A stretch of 45,752 nt of DNA from Prevotella sp. UBA6447 (GCA_002437115.1 DJOD01000034.1:11450-57201); one strand, 5' to 3'; positions 1 to 8,791 are shown, numbered from the stretch's first letter. Translations and numbers: made by a program. Notes: generated by a model from the letters alone, not told the origin.

Positions 1-20
1 TTCGAGTCCTGTTCTGGGCA
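1..20 (+). tRNA. tRNA, 3' fragment (isotype not determined)
   Basis: The window opens inside a tRNA. Bases 1-7 read TTCGAGT (T loop), 8-12 are the 3' side of the T stem, 13-19 (TCTGGGC) are the 3' acceptor strand and A20 is the discriminator. No CCA is encoded, as for the other tRNAs here. The anticodon lies outside the window, so the isotype cannot be read. It heads a cluster with tRNA-Leu and tRNA-Gly on the same strand. Confidence 0.8.
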
Positions 21-44
21 CAATTATTCAGAATGTTTACATTT

Positions 45-128
45 GGAGGGGTGGCGGAATTGGTAGACGCGCTACTTTGAGGGGGTAGTGACAATTATGT
101 CGTGGGAGTTCGAGTCTCCTCCTCTTCA
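45..128 (+). tRNA. tRNA-Leu (anticodon GAG)
   Basis: A complete class II tRNA of 84 nt. Acceptor GGAGGGG (45-51) pairs with CCTCTTC (121-127) and the discriminator is A128. The anticodon stem CTACT/GGTAG encloses loop TTGAGGG, giving anticodon GAG, which reads CUC and CUU leucine codons. A variable arm of the length typical of Leu tRNAs precedes the T arm GGGAG-TTCGAGT-CTCCT. The CCA end is not encoded. Confidence 0.97.
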
Positions 129-154
129 CTTGTAAAAGTTATTTTTTGGTTTAT

Positions 155-227
155 GCGGCAATAGCTCAGTTGGTAGAGCGCGACCTTGCCAAGGTCGAGG
201 TCGCGGGTTCGAATCCCGTTTGCCGCT
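155..227 (+). tRNA. tRNA-Gly (anticodon GCC)
   Basis: A 73-nt class I tRNA. Acceptor GCGGCAA (155-161) pairs with TTGCCGC (220-226) and the discriminator is T227. The anticodon stem CGACC/GGTCG holds loop TTGCCAA, anticodon GCC. The T arm GCGGG-TTCGAAT-CCCGT is canonical. It is 26 nt downstream of tRNA-Leu, so the two are probably processed from one transcript. Confidence 0.97.
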
Positions 228-258
228 CTTTGTTTTTTTTGAAACACACGACCTTTCG

Positions 259-810
259 ATGAATTTGTATTTAAGATATTTTAATAAGGAAACTTTTGTC
301 TCCAATGTTGATGAGGCTATAGCTTTCTTGAAAACCATTTCTGATATTCATGTGACACCTGAGATGGAGAATGACTTGCGTGAGTACGTGCAGAGTGATG
401 TCTATTTTCCGAAGCGTTACAAAGTTGGGTCGCACATCTATTTCATAGTCATCAAGACGGCTGCTGAGACCATGCTCGATTTCAAGCAAAAAAAAGCGTT
501 GCGTCCTGTTGGTGCGCAAGCGTCTGGTGAAGGGCGTGGCGCGGTGGATGTGATGGTCAACCGCTTGGTCGAAAACAGGCCAGGCTGGTATGAGGGTGAG
601 CTCAACTTCAAGAGGGTGGTCATGATTCCTACCACAGGCAAGCACGAGTATCGCGACACGCGCTTTGTTGCGCGTTGCAAGGCCAACTCAGGCCAAGACT
701 GTTACAACCGCATAGTGGAGCATTTGCGTGATCGCGTCGATTACCGAAGCCAATTCCCGTCTGCAAAGGGTAAGAATTTCAAGTTCAGGTATCTCGGCCA
801 GTGGAAGTAA
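259..810 (+). CDS. Conserved hypothetical protein, 183 aa
   Basis: I do not recognise a named family. The product starts MNLYLRYFNKE and has no signal peptide or membrane segment, so it is probably cytosolic. It carries a basic, Lys/Arg-rich C-terminal third ending FKFRYLGQWK and a Gly-rich stretch near the middle (GAQASGEGRGAVD). The frame is open back to base 220, but that upstream start lies inside tRNA-Gly, so the ATG at 259 is preferred. It sits 38 nt upstream of ssb on the same strand, which suggests co-transcription. The codon use resembles the neighbouring core genes. The function is unknown; small proteins next to ssb and gldE are common in Bacteroidales, but position alone does not assign a role. 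Confidence 0.75.
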   Translation: MNLYLRYFNKETFVSNVDEAIAFLKTISDIHVTPEMENDLREYVQSDVYFPKRYKVGSHIYFIVIKTAAETMLDFKQKKALRPVGAQASGEGRGAVDVMVNRLVENRPGWYEGELNFKRVVMIPTTGKHEYRDTRFVARCKANSGQDCYNRIVEHLRDRVDYRSQFPSAKGKNFKFRYLGQWK

Positions 811-848
811 CCCTGTCACTCGCAAAGTTGTTTTAACAAACGCCGACT

Positions 849-1265
849 ATGAATAAAGTGATGCTGATTGGCAACGTGGGCAAAGACCCGGACGTACGAT
901 ATTATGACGCTGACCAGGCTGTGGCCAAGGTCACACTTGCTACCACGGAGCGCGGATACACGCTCAAGAATGGCACGCAGGTGCCTGACCGCACGGATTG
1001 GCATAACCTTTTGTTCTATCGTCAGTTGGCTAAGGTGGTGGAGCAGTATGTGCACAAGGGAGACAAGCTGTATGTGGAAGGGCGTTTGCGTTACAGCACA
1101 TTCGATGACCAGTTGGGTAAGCGCCATTATGTAACAGAGATTCTGGTCGAGAACATGGAGATGCTGACACCCAAGCAGCGTTCAGAATCAGCCGACAAGT
1201 CTGTGCGACCGCAGTCGGAAAAGCCCATTCAAGGCCGTTCGGATGATGAGAATCTTCCTTTCTGA
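849..1265 (+). CDS. ssb: Single-stranded DNA-binding protein
   Basis: SSB binds single-stranded DNA during replication, recombination and repair and recruits partner proteins through its C-terminal tip. The 138-aa product has the usual OB-fold beginning (MNKVMLIGNVGKDPDVRY at the N-terminus), the KGDKLYVEGRLRY strand near residues 75-87, and a flexible tail ending in acidic DDENLPF, the classic partner-binding tip. The length fits a short Bacteroidota SSB. gldE starts 16 nt downstream; the ssb-gldE-PPTase order is common in Bacteroidales. Start: the ATG at 849 gives the conserved N-terminus with no extension. Confidence 0.96.
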   Translation: MNKVMLIGNVGKDPDVRYYDADQAVAKVTLATTERGYTLKNGTQVPDRTDWHNLLFYRQLAKVVEQYVHKGDKLYVEGRLRYSTFDDQLGKRHYVTEILVENMEMLTPKQRSESADKSVRPQSEKPIQGRSDDENLPF

Positions 1266-1281
1266 TTAATAAGAAGATATT

Positions 1282-2619
1282 TTGGAAACGTTTCTCTTAT
1301 TTCAAATGACCGATTGGCTGGAGTTGAGACCGTTGACTCCAGGCATTGCCATAGCAGCTGTGTTGGCTGCTATGCTGCTATTGTTGTCTGGCTTTGCTAG
1401 TGGATCGGAGATTGCCTTTTTCAGCCTTTCGCCGCAAGATATAGACGAACTGGATACCGACAAGAGCAGCCGTGACCGTGACATACAACACTTGCGCGAC
1501 GATTCAGAGCGCACGTTGGCCACCATACTCATTCTCAACAATTTTGTCAATGTCACCATCATCATGTTATGCAACTACGTCTTCGGCTCCTTGATTGACT
1601 TCAAGGTGCAGTGGCTCCAGTTTGTGTGCATTACCGTGGTGCTTACCTTTCTCTTGCTTCTCTATGGCGAGATTATGCCTAAGGTCTATAGTCGCCAAAA
1701 CCCATTGGCTTTCTGTCGGAGAGCTGTGGGCGGTGTCATGTTGGTGCGCAAGTTGTTTTGGCCTATAGAGACGGTGCTGATAACCAGTGGGGTCATCGCG
1801 GAGAAAGCGATTCCCAAGGAAAATAGGCAGCTTTCGGTCGACGATTTGGAACAGGCTCTTGAGCTGACCGACAAGGACGAAATCAAGGAAGAGAAGAGTA
1901 TGCTACAAGGAATCATCCGTTTTGGCGACGAGACGGCCAAGGAAGTGATGACCAGTAGGCAGGACATAGTTTCCATCGACATCAAGAGCAGTTTCGCGGA
2001 TGTGTTGGCCAGCATAGCGGAGAACAACTACAGTCGAATCCCTGTTTTCCAGGATAACGATGACAATATACGAGGCATCTTGTATATCAAGGATTTGTTG
2101 CCCCATCTGTCCAAGCCGTCCAATTTCAGGTGGCAAAGCCTCATACGCCCGCCCTATTTTGTGCCAGAGACCAAGAAAATCGACGCTTTGCTTAGCGAGT
2201 TTCAAGAAAACAAGGTTCATATTGCCATTGTGGTAGATGAGTTCGGAGGAACAAGTGGCCTTGTCACTCTGGAGGATATCCTGGAGGAAATAGTGGGTGA
2301 AATTAACGATGAGTATGATGAGGACGAGAAGTTTTACTCAAAGTTGAATTGCAACACTTACATTTTTGAGGGTAAAACGCTGTTGAGCGATTTCTGCAAG
2401 ATACTCCAGATTGACGATGACGAGTTTGAGGACGTGGCAGGTGACGCAGATACGTTGGCAGGGCTGTTGCTCGAGCTGAAGGGCGACTTCTTGAGTATTC
2501 ATGAGAAATGCGATTATAAGCGTTTCTCTTTTGAGGTGTTGGCCGTCGAGGAACGACGCATCAGCCGTGTCAAGGTGACTGTGCATAACAAGCCGCAAGA
2601 TGCCCCTGCTAAGAATTGA
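1282..2619 (+). CDS. gldE: GldE-like membrane protein with CBS and CorC/HlyC domains
   Basis: An inner-membrane protein of the DUF21/CBS/CorC_HlyC family. In gliding Bacteroidota, GldE is needed for gliding; in non-motile Bacteroidales its exact role is unresolved, and some relatives have been linked to divalent-metal transport. An N-terminal DUF21 region has three to four hydrophobic segments (about residues 20-40, 80-105 and 110-125). Two CBS modules follow (about 225-280 and 290-345, the latter with VVDEFGGTSGLVTLEDILEEIVGEI), then a CorC_HlyC domain (about 360-437). The start is uncertain. TTG at 1282 gives METFLLFQM and has AAGAAG upstream; the in-frame ATG at 1306 is 8 codons shorter. 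The 3' end overlaps the PPTase gene by 20 nt, implying translational coupling. Confidence 0.9.
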   Translation: METFLLFQMTDWLELRPLTPGIAIAAVLAAMLLLLSGFASGSEIAFFSLSPQDIDELDTDKSSRDRDIQHLRDDSERTLATILILNNFVNVTIIMLCNYVFGSLIDFKVQWLQFVCITVVLTFLLLLYGEIMPKVYSRQNPLAFCRRAVGGVMLVRKLFWPIETVLITSGVIAEKAIPKENRQLSVDDLEQALELTDKDEIKEEKSMLQGIIRFGDETAKEVMTSRQDIVSIDIKSSFADVLASIAENNYSRIPVFQDNDDNIRGILYIKDLLPHLSKPSNFRWQSLIRPPYFVPETKKIDALLSEFQENKVHIAIVVDEFGGTSGLVTLEDILEEIVGEINDEYDEDEKFYSKLNCNTYIFEGKTLLSDFCKILQIDDDEFEDVAGDADTLAGLLLELKGDFLSIHEKCDYKRFSFEVLAVEERRISRVKVTVHNKPQDAPAKN

Positions 2620-3187
2620 TGAGCCCTCGCCCGGTGTGGCGTTGGGGCTGTGGCGCATCACGGAGCAAGCGTGCGACTTGCCCAGGCCGGAGGTGGCAGA
2701 CCTCACGGCCTACCATGGTGGCCGGCTTTTGGAGAAGCTGGTTACATATGCCTTGCTCCGACAGATGACGGGACACGATGACTGGGCCATCGGTCACGAG
2801 TCTTCGGGCAAGCCGTTTTTGGACTCGTTGCGCATCAGCGTGAGCCATACCCGGGGATGGGCGGCCCTGATGTTGTCTGCTGAACATGAGGTGGCGGTCG
2901 ACATAGAGTATGTGTCGGAGCGTGTGGGGCGTGTCGCACGGCGTTTCATGCGTGAGGACGAGGATAGCAGCAACCTGCGCTCGCAGCTTATCTGCTGGAG
3001 TGCCAAGGAGACCACTTACAAGTTTTTTGCTGACGACCGATTGGCTTTCTGTGACATGCGCATGACGTCCTTGGGCCTTGCTGACCAGGGTACGTTGGTG
3101 GTGGAAAATCTGCCGAGAGAGCGGTCGCTGACCGTTTGTTATGCCCTGACGGCCGACTATGTGCTGACATGGGCGGTGGGAGAGTGA
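2600..3187 (+). CDS. 4'-phosphopantetheinyl transferase (Sfp/AcpS superfamily)
   Basis: Transfers 4'-phosphopantetheine from CoA to a serine of carrier proteins, activating ACP or other carriers. The 195-aa product has the single-chain Sfp/AcpT-like pattern. SVSHT lies at about 80-84, the metal-binding VDIE motif has Asp101 and Glu103, and the signature WSAKETTYKFF starts at Trp133 with Lys136 and Glu137. Start: ATG 2600 lies within the last 20 nt of gldE and no nearby alternative Met exists, so the overlap is real. gldE followed by a PPTase is a common Bacteroidales arrangement. The identity of the carrier protein it modifies cannot be inferred here. Confidence 0.93.
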   Translation: MPLLRIDEPSPGVALGLWRITEQACDLPRPEVADLTAYHGGRLLEKLVTYALLRQMTGHDDWAIGHESSGKPFLDSLRISVSHTRGWAALMLSAEHEVAVDIEYVSERVGRVARRFMREDEDSSNLRSQLICWSAKETTYKFFADDRLAFCDMRMTSLGLADQGTLVVENLPRERSLTVCYALTADYVLTWAVGE

Positions 3188-3224
3188 TGGCGATGGTTCA
3201 ACGCATGGTGAGAAACAACAAATC

Positions 3225-4745
3225 ATGAACAGGAGAACCATTATCATAACCGCAGTCTTTCTCTGTCTTTTGTCTTGGGTGTTGCCCTGCTTGGCGCAAA
3301 AGACGGGGAAGGAAGACTATTTCTATGTTCTCAATACGCGTCAAGGACTGTCTGACAATAACATCTTGCAGATGATACAGTTGCCAGACAACCGATTGGC
3401 GGTGAGAACCAAGAAAGGGGTCAACATCTACGATGGCAATTGTTTCTTGTTTCTTCCGCTGTCAGCGGCTCAAGCCCAAGAATTGAAGGGGTACAACGGG
3501 CTTACACATATGTACACCGACTCCCAAGACCGACTTTGGGTAAAGGATTACCGTGTGGTGTATTGCATCAACTTGCAGACCAATACGCCAGTGCTTCATC
3601 CCCTGGACTCTCTGGCTGGCAACGACCCAAGAGGCAATATCCAAGACCTCTATGTGGACAGCAGCGGAAATGTTTGGGTCGTGAGGGGAAATGTCGTTCT
3701 CAACGTCGCTGACGGACATCGTGTGACCCTTAGGAAAGCGTGGGGCGGCTTGCAGGATTTGGATGTCGAAGGCAAGTGCCTCTATACTTTTCACGCTTCG
3801 GGATTGGTTGCGTCATTCAGAGACTGTGAGTTGGTTTATACGGCAAGGGCCTATTCGCCGGCCGAAGCTTGCAAGTTCCAGTCCACTTCACTTGTCGTCA
3901 AGACACCAAGTGGGCAATTCTATCAGATTCGAACGGGACATGATGTCAAGAAGCAGAGTGCGGTTTCTGTCTTTTTACACTTTGACCCGGCAAGCAGGAG
4001 ATACGTCAAGCTCTTTGAATGTGACTACGTCCTGCATACACTGAACATGTCATCCGATCGCCAGGCTCTGATAAGCAGCCAGCATGGTTACTTGATGTTT
4101 GACTTCCAAGTGGGCAATACGCCACAAGAGGTGAGCAAATTGTCATTGCCCGACGGCAAGTCGCTCGTTTCGGGCATTAATACGGTGTATCGGGATCGCG
4201 ACGGAGCCATCTGGTTGGGAACTTACAATGATGGCCTTATCTATGTGTCGCCGATGTTAGGACTGTTTTTCACGATGGACAAGCCATGGTGGCAATCGGG
4301 AAGAGGCGTCATGGCCTTTGCTGTCGTGACACTGATGGCTTTAGGAGGAGGTGTCTTTTTCTTGAGGAAGCGAAGGGCACGGCGTGGGAATGTGGTAACC
4401 CGCGAAGAGCTTGCACCGGCTGTGGAAGAGGCTGAACCCGAATTCATCGTAAAAGCGCGTATGCTGGTGGAACAGCATTTGGGCGAAAGTGAATATGGGG
4501 TGGAGCAACTTGCCAACGATCTCTGCATGGAGCGGACTGGACTTTACAAGAAACTGAAAAGCTTGTCGGACACCACGCCTGTGACATTCATGCGTAATGT
4601 GCGCCTGCAGCGTGCCGCTGCCTTGCTGAAGGAAGGCCAGATGACGGTCAATGAGATAGCCGAAAGCACAGGATTTGCCTCTCCGAGCTATTTCGCCAAA
4701 TGCTTCAAGAAAGTGTATGGTGTTCTGCCTTCTGAATACAAGTAG
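3225..4745 (+). CDS. Membrane-spanning AraC-family regulator with periplasmic propeller (SusR-like)
   Basis: A 506-aa one-component sensor. It has an N-terminal signal/anchor (about 1-24, ending CLAQ), a periplasmic region with two-component-regulator propeller repeats (for example NTRQGLSDNNILQM and DSQDRLWVKD), one transmembrane helix at about 360-378 followed by RKRRARR, and a C-terminal AraC-type HTH (about 410-506, ending VYGVLPSEYK). The histidine kinase, receiver and Y_Y_Y modules of hybrid two-component systems are absent. The layout therefore resembles SusR, the maltose-responsive activator of the starch utilization genes. The next gene, on the same strand, is a secreted GH31 glycosidase with its own promoter, so this regulator probably senses a sugar and activates that enzyme. 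The ligand is not deducible from sequence. Confidence 0.88.
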   Translation: MNRRTIIITAVFLCLLSWVLPCLAQKTGKEDYFYVLNTRQGLSDNNILQMIQLPDNRLAVRTKKGVNIYDGNCFLFLPLSAAQAQELKGYNGLTHMYTDSQDRLWVKDYRVVYCINLQTNTPVLHPLDSLAGNDPRGNIQDLYVDSSGNVWVVRGNVVLNVADGHRVTLRKAWGGLQDLDVEGKCLYTFHASGLVASFRDCELVYTARAYSPAEACKFQSTSLVVKTPSGQFYQIRTGHDVKKQSAVSVFLHFDPASRRYVKLFECDYVLHTLNMSSDRQALISSQHGYLMFDFQVGNTPQEVSKLSLPDGKSLVSGINTVYRDRDGAIWLGTYNDGLIYVSPMLGLFFTMDKPWWQSGRGVMAFAVVTLMALGGGVFFLRKRRARRGNVVTREELAPAVEEAEPEFIVKARMLVEQHLGESEYGVEQLANDLCMERTGLYKKLKSLSDTTPVTFMRNVRLQRAAALLKEGQMTVNEIAESTGFASPSYFAKCFKKVYGVLPSEYK

Positions 4746-4831
4746 GACCGTCTTCTGGCTTTAAATGCCCCTGTATAAAGGGCTTTGCGCCCATAATTCA
4801 ACAAATGAGACAATCGAATCTTCATTTGTTT

Positions 4832-4863
4832 TATGCCTATTTATCCCCTTTGCATTATCTTTG
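4832..4863 (+). promoter_or_regulatory. Bacteroidota promoter for the GH31 gene
   Basis: A perfect -7 box TATCTTTG lies at 4856-4863. A -33 box with one mismatch (TATG, 4832-4835) lies 20 nt upstream. Transcription would begin near 4868, upstream of the ATG at 4913. This excludes the in-frame ATG at 4805 as the GH31 start. The promoter lies 87 nt beyond the regulator's stop codon. Confidence 0.7.
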
Positions 4864-4912
4864 CGGCAGAAACAAGAGTACGAATAGAAACCTAATAATA
4901 TTTAAACGAAGT

Positions 4913-7423
4913 ATGCTAAAGAATTTATCAATCATTGCCCTCATGGGCATTGCCATGGCAGGCGTTTCTGCCGAAGCCTACGCCCATGGCAACCAGGTGG
5001 CCAGCGTGCTGTCTCCCCAAACGGCACTCTCCTCCATTGTCCGCCAGGTGGGAGACCAAACGGTTACCATCCAGTTTTATTCCCCTTCCATCGTCCGCGC
5101 CATCAAGTCTGCTTCGCCCGATGTCGCTAAGCGGAAGAAAAGTTATTCCGTCATCTTGAAACCTCAGCAGGTGAAAGGTGTGACCATGCAGGAAAAGGGC
5201 GATGTGGTCAGCATGCAGTCTGCTTTTTTCACCATCGAGCTCAACCAGAAGTCGGGTGAGATCACTTTCCTTTCACACGACGGGCAGCCACTCCTGTCGG
5301 ACACGAAGACTACCCTCGACGAGCGCCATGATGCAGCTAACAAGGGCATGTATCGTGTCAAGCAGTGTTTCCGATTGGCGGACGACGAGGCGGTCTATGG
5401 CTTGGGACAGCTCCACGACACCCACATGAACCAACGCGGACGCCATGTCGAACTCTGGAATCACAACACTTATATCGCCATCCCGTATTTTACGAGTGAG
5501 AAGGGATACGGTGTCTATTGGGACAACGCGGGCAAGACCTACTTCGATGACAAGGACAATGCCACTTCCTTTACCAGCGAGGTGGGCTCTTGTGCCGACT
5601 ATTACTTCATGTACAAGGATGGCACACAGGACGGTGTCATCGCCAGCATCCGAGAGCTGACGGGACAGGCGACCCTGTTCCCGAAGTGGGCGATGGGCTT
5701 CTGGCAGTGTCGTGAGCGCTACAAGACCAGCGATGAGTTGGCAGGTGTGCTTGACAAGTATCGTGAGCTGAAGATTCCGACAGACGCTATCGTGCAGGAT
5801 TGGCAGTACTGGGGGTGCGACTCCAATTGGAATGCCATGAAATTCCAAAACCCTTACTATATTAATAAGGTAAGCGACCCTGCCTATGCCAAGTACCTGC
5901 CTGGCGATATGAAGAACATGAAGGCGCAGGGCGAGCCTCGGCTGAAGAGCCCGGAGGAGATGGTGAAGTATGTACACCGTAACAATGCCCATCTGATGAT
6001 TTCCATCTGGGCGAACTTCGGTCCTTGGACAGACCAGTATCGTGAGTTGAAGAAAATCAATGCTCTTCTGCCATTTGACACGTGGCCAAGAAACAATGGC
6101 GTGATGCCATACGATGTGTTCAATCCGAAGGCACGCGACATCTATTGGAAGTATCTCACGAATCTTTACAACATGGGATTTGACGCCTGGTGGACCGACT
6201 CCACGGAGCCTGACCACTTTGAGAAGCCTGGTGATGAGAATTACCAGACCTTCGATGGTTCGTGGCTCGGCGTGAAGAACGTTTTCCCGTTGCTCCACAA
6301 CAAGAGCATCTACGAACATCAGCGTGCCATGAAGAAAGGCAACGAGAAGCGTGCTTTGCAGATGACCCGAAGTGGAAGTTTCGGCCTCCAGCATTATGGC
6401 TCGTTCTCATGGAGCGGTGATGTCACCGCCTCCTGGAAGGAGATGAAGACGCAGGTGCCGTCAGGCTTGAACTACAGCCTTTGCGGCATTCCTTTCTGGA
6501 ACACCGACCTGGGCGGTTTTTTCTATTGGGAGTTTGAGCAGAATCCCAAGAACCCTGCCCTTCAGGAGTTGCAGACCCGCTGGATGCAATGGGGCACTTT
6601 CATGCCGCTGATGCGCAACCATTGCTCTTCGCCGATGGTGAGCGAGCTGTATGAGTTTGGCAAGCAAGGCGACTGGGCCTACGATGCCATCCTCATGGCC
6701 ATCAAGCTGCGTTATCGTCTCTTACCTTATATATATAGTGCGGCTGGCGACTGTGTGCAGAACAACGGTACCATGATGCGCGCCTTGGTGATGGATTATG
6801 CCCACGACAAGAAGGCTTCTCGCCTGAACGATGAGTACCTCTTCGGTCGTAGCCTTCTGGTGAAGCCTGTCACCGACCCGATGTACACGTGGAAGGACAA
6901 CGAGAAAAAAGGACACACCATCTATCCCGACGTGAAGAAAGCTGCGGCACCGGTGAACGTGTATTTGCCTAAGGGCAACAAGTGGTATGATTTCTGGAAC
7001 AATGCCCAGTTTGAGGGAGGGCAGGACGTGCAGCGTCTTTGTCCTATCGACATTATGCCGGTGTTTGTCAAGGCTGGCACCATCTTGCCTTTCGGTCCTG
7101 AGGTGCAGTATAGCTCAGAGAAGCCCTGGGATGAGTTGGAGATTCGCGTGTATCCAGGTGCCGACGGCACGTTCGTGCTCTACGAGGACGAGGGTGACAA
7201 CTACAATTACGAAAAGGGCAAGTTCTCCGAGATCCAGTTCTCTTGGGATGAGGCAAGACGTGTTTTGAGCATCGCTCCTCGCAAGGGTAGCTTCAAGGGT
7301 ATGTTGCAGAACCGCAAGTTCCATGTTGTGCTGGTCGGCCCTGACAGTGGTGCCGGCAACCAGCCGATGAAGACGACCCGTACGGTGGAATACAACGGAA
7401 AGACTGTGGAGGTGAACATGTAG
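4913..7423 (+). CDS. Secreted glycoside hydrolase family 31 (alpha-xylosidase/alpha-glucosidase type)
   Basis: A retaining alpha-glycosidase of GH31, 836 aa including a signal peptide (MLKNLSIIALMGIAMAGVSAEAYA). An N-terminal galactose-mutarotase-like domain (about 40-230) precedes the catalytic barrel. The predicted nucleophile is Asp429 in WWTDSTEPD and the acid/base is Asp503 in WSGDV, with the preceding RSGSFG motif. A C-terminal DUF5110-like beta domain follows. The WWxDSTEPD form is common among Bacteroidales alpha-xylosidases and alpha-glucosidases, so substrate (xyloglucan side chains or alpha-glucans) is not settled. No SusC/SusD pair is adjacent. The ATG at 4913 is chosen because the promoter's -7 box lies inside any longer reading. 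The SusR-like gene just upstream is the probable activator. Confidence 0.93.
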   Translation: MLKNLSIIALMGIAMAGVSAEAYAHGNQVASVLSPQTALSSIVRQVGDQTVTIQFYSPSIVRAIKSASPDVAKRKKSYSVILKPQQVKGVTMQEKGDVVSMQSAFFTIELNQKSGEITFLSHDGQPLLSDTKTTLDERHDAANKGMYRVKQCFRLADDEAVYGLGQLHDTHMNQRGRHVELWNHNTYIAIPYFTSEKGYGVYWDNAGKTYFDDKDNATSFTSEVGSCADYYFMYKDGTQDGVIASIRELTGQATLFPKWAMGFWQCRERYKTSDELAGVLDKYRELKIPTDAIVQDWQYWGCDSNWNAMKFQNPYYINKVSDPAYAKYLPGDMKNMKAQGEPRLKSPEEMVKYVHRNNAHLMISIWANFGPWTDQYRELKKINALLPFDTWPRNNGVMPYDVFNPKARDIYWKYLTNLYNMGFDAWWTDSTEPDHFEKPGDENYQTFDGSWLGVKNVFPLLHNKSIYEHQRAMKKGNEKRALQMTRSGSFGLQHYGSFSWSGDVTASWKEMKTQVPSGLNYSLCGIPFWNTDLGGFFYWEFEQNPKNPALQELQTRWMQWGTFMPLMRNHCSSPMVSELYEFGKQGDWAYDAILMAIKLRYRLLPYIYSAAGDCVQNNGTMMRALVMDYAHDKKASRLNDEYLFGRSLLVKPVTDPMYTWKDNEKKGHTIYPDVKKAAAPVNVYLPKGNKWYDFWNNAQFEGGQDVQRLCPIDIMPVFVKAGTILPFGPEVQYSSEKPWDELEIRVYPGADGTFVLYEDEGDNYNYEKGKFSEIQFSWDEARRVLSIAPRKGSFKGMLQNRKFHVVLVGPDSGAGNQPMKTTRTVEYNGKTVEVNM

Positions 7424-7515
7424 GAAAGCCCTCCGTAAGTCAGCCGATGACACTCTCTGGCATCTCAATGGTTGGCGGCTGTATGCCCATGACCATTGGG
7501 GCTCCAGTTGGTTCT

Positions 7516-7532
7516 TGGCCCTTGATGGGCCA
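7516..7532. terminator. Possible bidirectional hairpin between convergent genes
   Basis: TGGCCC (7516-7521) and GGGCCA (7527-7532) form a 6-bp stem with a 5-nt loop in the gap between GH31 and the convergent DUF4861 gene. There is no clean T-tract, so termination here is only inferred from position. The rest of 7424-7545 holds no gene. Confidence 0.3.
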
Positions 7533-7545
7533 TGTGTGATGAGGC

Positions 7546-8757
7546 TTATGGTCTCACTTGAACCTTGACAGGATGCGTCAAGCGCTTTTTCCAATCTTTC
7601 AGAAAGGCGAACCAGGTCTTGGCCGAGTGGAAGCCGAAATCTTCGTTGGCACTGGTGTAGGTCAAGTGGTAATGTAGCTGGCGACCGTCGGGCCTGATGG
7701 TGAGAAGGTAGTTGTCTTTGTTGGCGGGCCATTCCCTGCCCCTGTATTTCTTGGGAATGAAGATGCCCAGTCCCACGGTCTCCCGTTTCCAGTTGAGGGT
7801 GTCGGTTGCGGGCCAGTCGGTTCCCCAGCATCCGCGTAGCCCTTCTTTGTCGGAATATTCTTCAGACCCCTTCACATTGACGATTCCTGTGGAGAAGAGC
7901 GATGACGAGAGGTCTTGGTCAAAGGTCACATCCACTTCCACGTCCCTGTGGCCCGCATAGAGTGTGTATCGCTGGATCATGTCGATGGGATCGGTGTCGG
8001 GCGTGCGTTGCCACCCCTTATCTGCCACCTCCACGATGGTGCGCACGGGCCCCATGCAAACGATGCGCTGCGAACGCCGCTTCACCGGGCTGACCATGGT
8101 GGGGTTCATCCCGTTCCAGCCGCGTAGGGCGCCCAGGCCAAACGTGTTGCCAACCCACAGTATGTCATCGCCATAGCCTTGCTCCTTTTGCGTCTTGGAG
8201 GTGTAGAACTGCGTGTCGTGGAGTTCCAACCCCTTGTGATACTTTCCATAGAGGTCGACCGTCTGGCGCTCGTCCATGTAGATCCTCATGGCGACCAGCT
8301 CGTTCTCAAATGCCACTCCGTGGTGATGCAATACCAAGAACGGGTTCTTGGTCGTGGCATCTAAGGTGATGGCCGATAGGTAAATGTCATGCTTGTTCTT
8401 CTCTTTCACCTTGGGATTGCGTAGTACCATTTCTGCATAGGTGCGTGCGGGGTAGGGTGTTTGTCGCTCCTCGGGTGAAAGGTGTATGACCATTTGTTGC
8501 TTCTCCCCTTTGTCGATGTCGGCCAGAAAAGCCAGTTCGTCGTATCGCCCGTCGTCGTCAAGGTCATCCAGTTGGCACGGCACTTCCTTTCCGTTGACGA
8601 GTACTGTGGCGCTTCTCGCCAACGGATGTGCCAGCAGGTTCAGCGTGACAGGCGCTTGCTCCTGTGCCACGTCGCTTGAGACTGACAAGTGTATTTCTTG
8701 TCCCCGTGCATAGAGACTGACGAAAAGCGAAAGGAAAAAAGCAATGGTGTGTTTCAT
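7546..8757 (-). CDS. Secreted DUF4861-family protein
   Basis: 403 aa with a signal peptide (MKHTIAFFLSLFVSLYARG, about 1-19) and no membrane segment afterwards, so it is exported to the periplasm or beyond. The body fits the DUF4861 family (for example VLVNGKEVPCQLDDLDDDGRYDELAFLADI near 50-80). Members are frequent in Bacteroidota polysaccharide-degradation regions, often with pectin- or uronate-processing enzymes, but no reaction has been assigned. It converges on the GH31 gene, so the two are not co-transcribed. A -7 box upstream suggests its own promoter. The start ATG at 8757 is set by the signal peptide. Confidence 0.85.
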   Translation of the reverse strand: MKHTIAFFLSLFVSLYARGQEIHLSVSSDVAQEQAPVTLNLLAHPLARSATVLVNGKEVPCQLDDLDDDGRYDELAFLADIDKGEKQQMVIHLSPEERQTPYPARTYAEMVLRNPKVKEKNKHDIYLSAITLDATTKNPFLVLHHHGVAFENELVAMRIYMDERQTVDLYGKYHKGLELHDTQFYTSKTQKEQGYGDDILWVGNTFGLGALRGWNGMNPTMVSPVKRRSQRIVCMGPVRTIVEVADKGWQRTPDTDPIDMIQRYTLYAGHRDVEVDVTFDQDLSSSLFSTGIVNVKGSEEYSDKEGLRGCWGTDWPATDTLNWKRETVGLGIFIPKKYRGREWPANKDNYLLTIRPDGRQLHYHLTYTSANEDFGFHSAKTWFAFLKDWKKRLTHPVKVQVRP

Positions 8758-8783
8758 GATTTGAGGGCTTGACTATTCCATAA

Positions 8784-8791
8784 CAAATTTA
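8784..8791 (-). promoter_or_regulatory. -7 promoter element for the DUF4861 gene
   Basis: On the minus strand these bases read TAAATTTG, a perfect Bacteroidota -7 box 26 nt ahead of the ATG at 8757. No good TTTG -33 box is seen at the expected distance. Confidence 0.5.

Noticed and set aside
220..258. Upstream extension of the hypothetical gene at 259-810
   Set aside because: The ATG at 220 is inside tRNA-Gly; the ATG at 259 is the sensible start.
5273..6394. Long antisense frame across the GH31 gene
   Set aside because: It is a shadow of the GH31 coding frame, which has clear family motifs and a signal peptide.
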